From: AP-15 sp963790875
GTDB lineage: Bacteria; Pseudomonadota; Alphaproteobacteria; ATCC43930; CGMCC-115725
NCBI GenBank assembly: GCA_963790875.1
Contig: CAWBQT010000023.1
Location: forward strand, 1 to 64,000
Length of the DNA: 64,000 nt
Reading direction: 5' to 3'
Shown here: one piece after another, positions 62,013 to 64,000 of the stretch
Numbering within the stretch: position 1 is the stretch's first letter
How the letters are laid out: every line of letters begins with the position of its first letter
Made by a program: the position numbers and the translations under genes
Notes under the pieces: generated by a model
The model's input: only the letters and a program-made list of their open reading frames with translations
What the model was told of the DNA's origin: nothing
Database searches by the model: none

Positions 62013-63185
62013 ATGAATGACGTCACGCTTGCCTCGGTGGCGGCTAGCACGCCCAATCCGCTCGCCCGGGCAAAAGCGATCAGCCGATTGATCAGCGAGG
62101 AGGCGCTGGCGGGAGAGCGCCTCGGGCGGCTCACCGACACGGTCGCGTCGGCGCTGCTCGACGCCAATCTGTTTTCCGTCCGGCTCCCGCTCGCGGATGG
62201 CGGACTCGGCGGCACCGGCGTCGATCTGTTCGAAGCCACCGAGGAGATCGCCCGTGCCGACGGTTCGGCCGGCTGGTGCGTGCTGATCTCCAACGGCGTC
62301 AGTACCTTCGTCCACAGCGGTGCCGACCCGAGGGCGCGGCGCGAGATCTTCGGCAACGGCCCAGTCGCCTTCTGGGCGACCTTATTGCCCAAGGCAAAGT
62401 CGGTCGAGACCGAAGGCGGCTTTCGCGTTTCGGGCAACTTTGCCTGGGGCTCGAGTAGCTCTTTCTCTCGCTGGGTCTTCGTCGCCGAGCCGATCGCCGA
62501 TCGCCTGGGGCAACAATGGTTTCGTGCCCATCTCGTTCCCAAGGAGGATGTGGACATCAAGGAGGGTTCGTGGGACGTGATGGGCCTGCGCGCCACCGCC
62601 AGCATCGATTACACGATCACCGACAAGTTCGTGCCGGCCTATCGCACCTTCGAATATCCGTTCCTGTCGGATGGTAACCCGCGGCACCCCTCGGCACGCG
62701 GGCTTGTGGAACTGGCCCGGCCGGGGATGGCGGCGTTCGCCAGCGGTATCGGACTGCGGGCGCTCGACGAACTCCTCGCCGCCGCGCCCAAGACCAAGCG
62801 CCTGCAGGCCGAGGGCATGCAATCCGTAGACAATGTCGTGCAGTTCGGAATTGGCGAACTCGAAGGCAGATTGCGGGCGGCGCGGGGCTATTGCCTGGAT
62901 CTGGTCGCCGAGCAGGATCGGGCGCTCGCGCAAGGCCGCATGCTCGACCCGAACCGCACGCTCGACATGCTGCAAGCCTTTCATACCCTGACCCGAGCGG
63001 CGCGCGACATGACCGTGTTCGCCTTCGACCAGGCCGGGACCACCGTCGTCCATGCGACAAACCCGCTGCAGCGCTGCCTCCGCGACATTTTTACCGGGCT
63101 GAAACACGGAATAGTGACGCCGGCGATCCTCGGCCGCATCGGCAAGGTCCGGCTCGGGCTCGAATACGGGGAGGTGAGGCTTTGA
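62013..63185 (+). CDS. Acyl-CoA dehydrogenase-fold flavin monooxygenase-like protein
   Basis: The product has 390 residues. The helical N-domain (VASALLDANLFSVRLPLADG) is followed by a central beta-domain with GFRVSGNFAWGSSSSFSRWV and GSWDVMGLRATASIDYTITD, and a helical C-domain with ARDMTVFAFDQAGTTVVHAT and CLRDIFTGLKHGIV. This fits the hydroxylase branch of the acyl-CoA dehydrogenase superfamily (HpaH/HsaA-like, Group D flavin monooxygenases), which use reduced flavin and oxygen rather than acyl-CoA. A reductase partner is not in the window. It is 3 bases from the convergent gene on its right. Confidence 0.8.
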   Translation: MNDVTLASVAASTPNPLARAKAISRLISEEALAGERLGRLTDTVASALLDANLFSVRLPLADGGLGGTGVDLFEATEEIARADGSAGWCVLISNGVSTFVHSGADPRARREIFGNGPVAFWATLLPKAKSVETEGGFRVSGNFAWGSSSSFSRWVFVAEPIADRLGQQWFRAHLVPKEDVDIKEGSWDVMGLRATASIDYTITDKFVPAYRTFEYPFLSDGNPRHPSARGLVELARPGMAAFASGIGLRALDELLAAAPKTKRLQAEGMQSVDNVVQFGIGELEGRLRAARGYCLDLVAEQDRALAQGRMLDPNRTLDMLQAFHTLTRAARDMTVFAFDQAGTTVVHATNPLQRCLRDIFTGLKHGIVTPAILGRIGKVRLGLEYGEVRL

Positions 63186-63188
63186 GCC

Positions 63189-64000
63189 TCACTCCGCCGC
63201 GATCGCCGGGGCCGCCGCGGGCGAGCGAAAGCGGATACGGAGGTTTGCCTCCTTCGCCTTGACGCGGGCGAGATTGGCCTCCTTGACATGGCCGAATCCG
63301 CGGATCTCGAGCGGCAGCGCCGCGAGTTCGACGGCGACCGCGTGATTGGCCGATGAGAGCTTGGCAATAATCTCGTCGATCACCGCTTCATATTCGCCGA
63401 TCAGCCGCCGTTCGGTACGGCGCTCGTCGCTGCGCCCAAAGATGTCGAATCGCGTGCCGCGCAGCCGACGCAACCCGGCCAGGAGCCGGAAGACGCTCAG
63501 CATCCAGGGCCCGAATTCGCGCTTCCTGAGGTGCCCGGTCCTCGGGTCGCGATTGCCGAGAATGGGCGGCGCCAGATGGAAATGGAGCTCGTAGCGGCCG
63601 TCGAACTGGCGCGCGACGCGCTGCAGAAAATCGCTCTGCGTATAGAGCCGCGCCACCTCGTATTCGTCCTTGTAGGCCATCAGCCGGAAGAGGGCGCGGG
63701 CGACCGCCTCAGTCAGCGTCGTGTTGCCGGGCCGGCAGGCCGTCTCGGCCGCGCGCATGCGGGCGACGCGCGCCAAATAGCGCCCGGCATAGGCGGCATC
63801 CTGGTAATCGGTGAGAAACCGGACGCGCCGCTCGATGACCTCGTCGAGCGTTTCCGACTGGCGGTGGCTTGCCGGGGTCGCCGAGGGCGGCGTCGCGCGC
63901 CGCTCGACGAGGACCGGATCGGCCGCGGCGCGACGCCCCCAGCGGAAGGCGCCCTGGTTGAAGGCGACGGCGACCCGATTCAGTTCGATCGCCCGCTCGA
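63189..64000 (-). CDS. Indolepyruvate ferredoxin oxidoreductase, C-terminal part (runs off right edge)
   Basis: The minus-strand frame is open from 63189 to the window edge, about 270 residues. AYKDEYEVARLYTQSDFLQR, YELHFHLAPPIL, RKREFGPWMLSVFRLLAGL, RRLIGEYEAVIDEII and FGHVKEANLARVKAKEANL are diagnostic of the C-terminal region of the fused about 1150-residue indolepyruvate ferredoxin oxidoreductase in proteobacteria. It oxidises aryl pyruvates to aryl-acetyl-CoA with thiamine diphosphate and ferredoxin. The catalytic TPP part lies outside the window. Confidence 0.88.
   Translation of the reverse strand, partial: ERAIELNRVAVAFNQGAFRWGRRAAADPVLVERRATPPSATPASHRQSETLDEVIERRVRFLTDYQDAAYAGRYLARVARMRAAETACRPGNTTLTEAVARALFRLMAYKDEYEVARLYTQSDFLQRVARQFDGRYELHFHLAPPILGNRDPRTGHLRKREFGPWMLSVFRLLAGLRRLRGTRFDIFGRSDERRTERRLIGEYEAVIDEIIAKLSSANHAVAVELAALPLEIRGFGHVKEANLARVKAKEANLRIRFRSPAAAPAIAAE

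Overview
The window is GC-rich chromosomal DNA that looks alphaproteobacterial. Supporting signs are a DUF1674/SDHAF4 protein, an rsmB / heparinase II-III / purH neighbourhood, a Liv-type ABC operon and a fused indolepyruvate ferredoxin oxidoreductase C-terminus. Genus and species cannot be read from the sequence. No rRNA, tRNA or CRISPR array was seen.

Left part, 0-6.4 kb, accessory. A winged-helix regulator runs off the left edge. Two secreted repeat proteins follow, one HAF-type and one cysteine-paired GloVer-type. Next is the severed 3' end of a TPR/cyclase-type regulator, abutting a decayed IS91-like element made of a tyrosine recombinase and an IS91 transposase, both frameshifted.

Middle part, 6.5-31.7 kb, mostly metabolic core. 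It carries an M3 peptidase, an N-carbamoyl-D-amino-acid hydrolase-like nitrilase, a CPA1 antiporter with a cyclic-nucleotide-binding domain, a Tat-exported amidohydrolase, purH, a WecA/MraY-like transferase, a heparinase-like protein and rsmB. An unlisted 53-residue SDHAF4 homologue lies at 20833-20994. After it come a TauD-type dioxygenase, a Bcr/CflA exporter, an aldo/keto reductase, a CBS-BON protein, a CoA-transferase/GST pair and a complete five-gene Liv ABC operon.

Right part, 32-60 kb, a surface-polysaccharide island. It contains very large multidomain glycosyltransferases (1542, 834 and 1612 residues), a sugar aminotransferase/epimerase pair, methyltransferases, and a CDP-sugar cassette. 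In that cassette rfbF and a sugar C-methyltransferase are intact, but the rfbG and rfbC-like genes survive only as fragments.

The most striking feature is inside this island. A 6.26-kb segment (42569-48827) is bounded by perfect 32-bp inverted repeats, each with a matching subterminal motif at almost the same distance. It carries an Ssu/Tau-like ABC transporter, a small P-loop kinase-like gene, and at its right end three collapsed tyrosine recombinase genes that look like a recombinase-in-trio (RIT) element. It sits directly upstream of the 1612-residue glycosyltransferase gene, whose 5' end looks damaged.

Right edge, 60-64 kb: a DUF433/DUF5615 toxin-antitoxin-like pair, a serine/threonine dehydratase-like enzyme, an acyl-CoA dehydrogenase-fold monooxygenase, and the 3' part of an indolepyruvate ferredoxin oxidoreductase gene that leaves the window.
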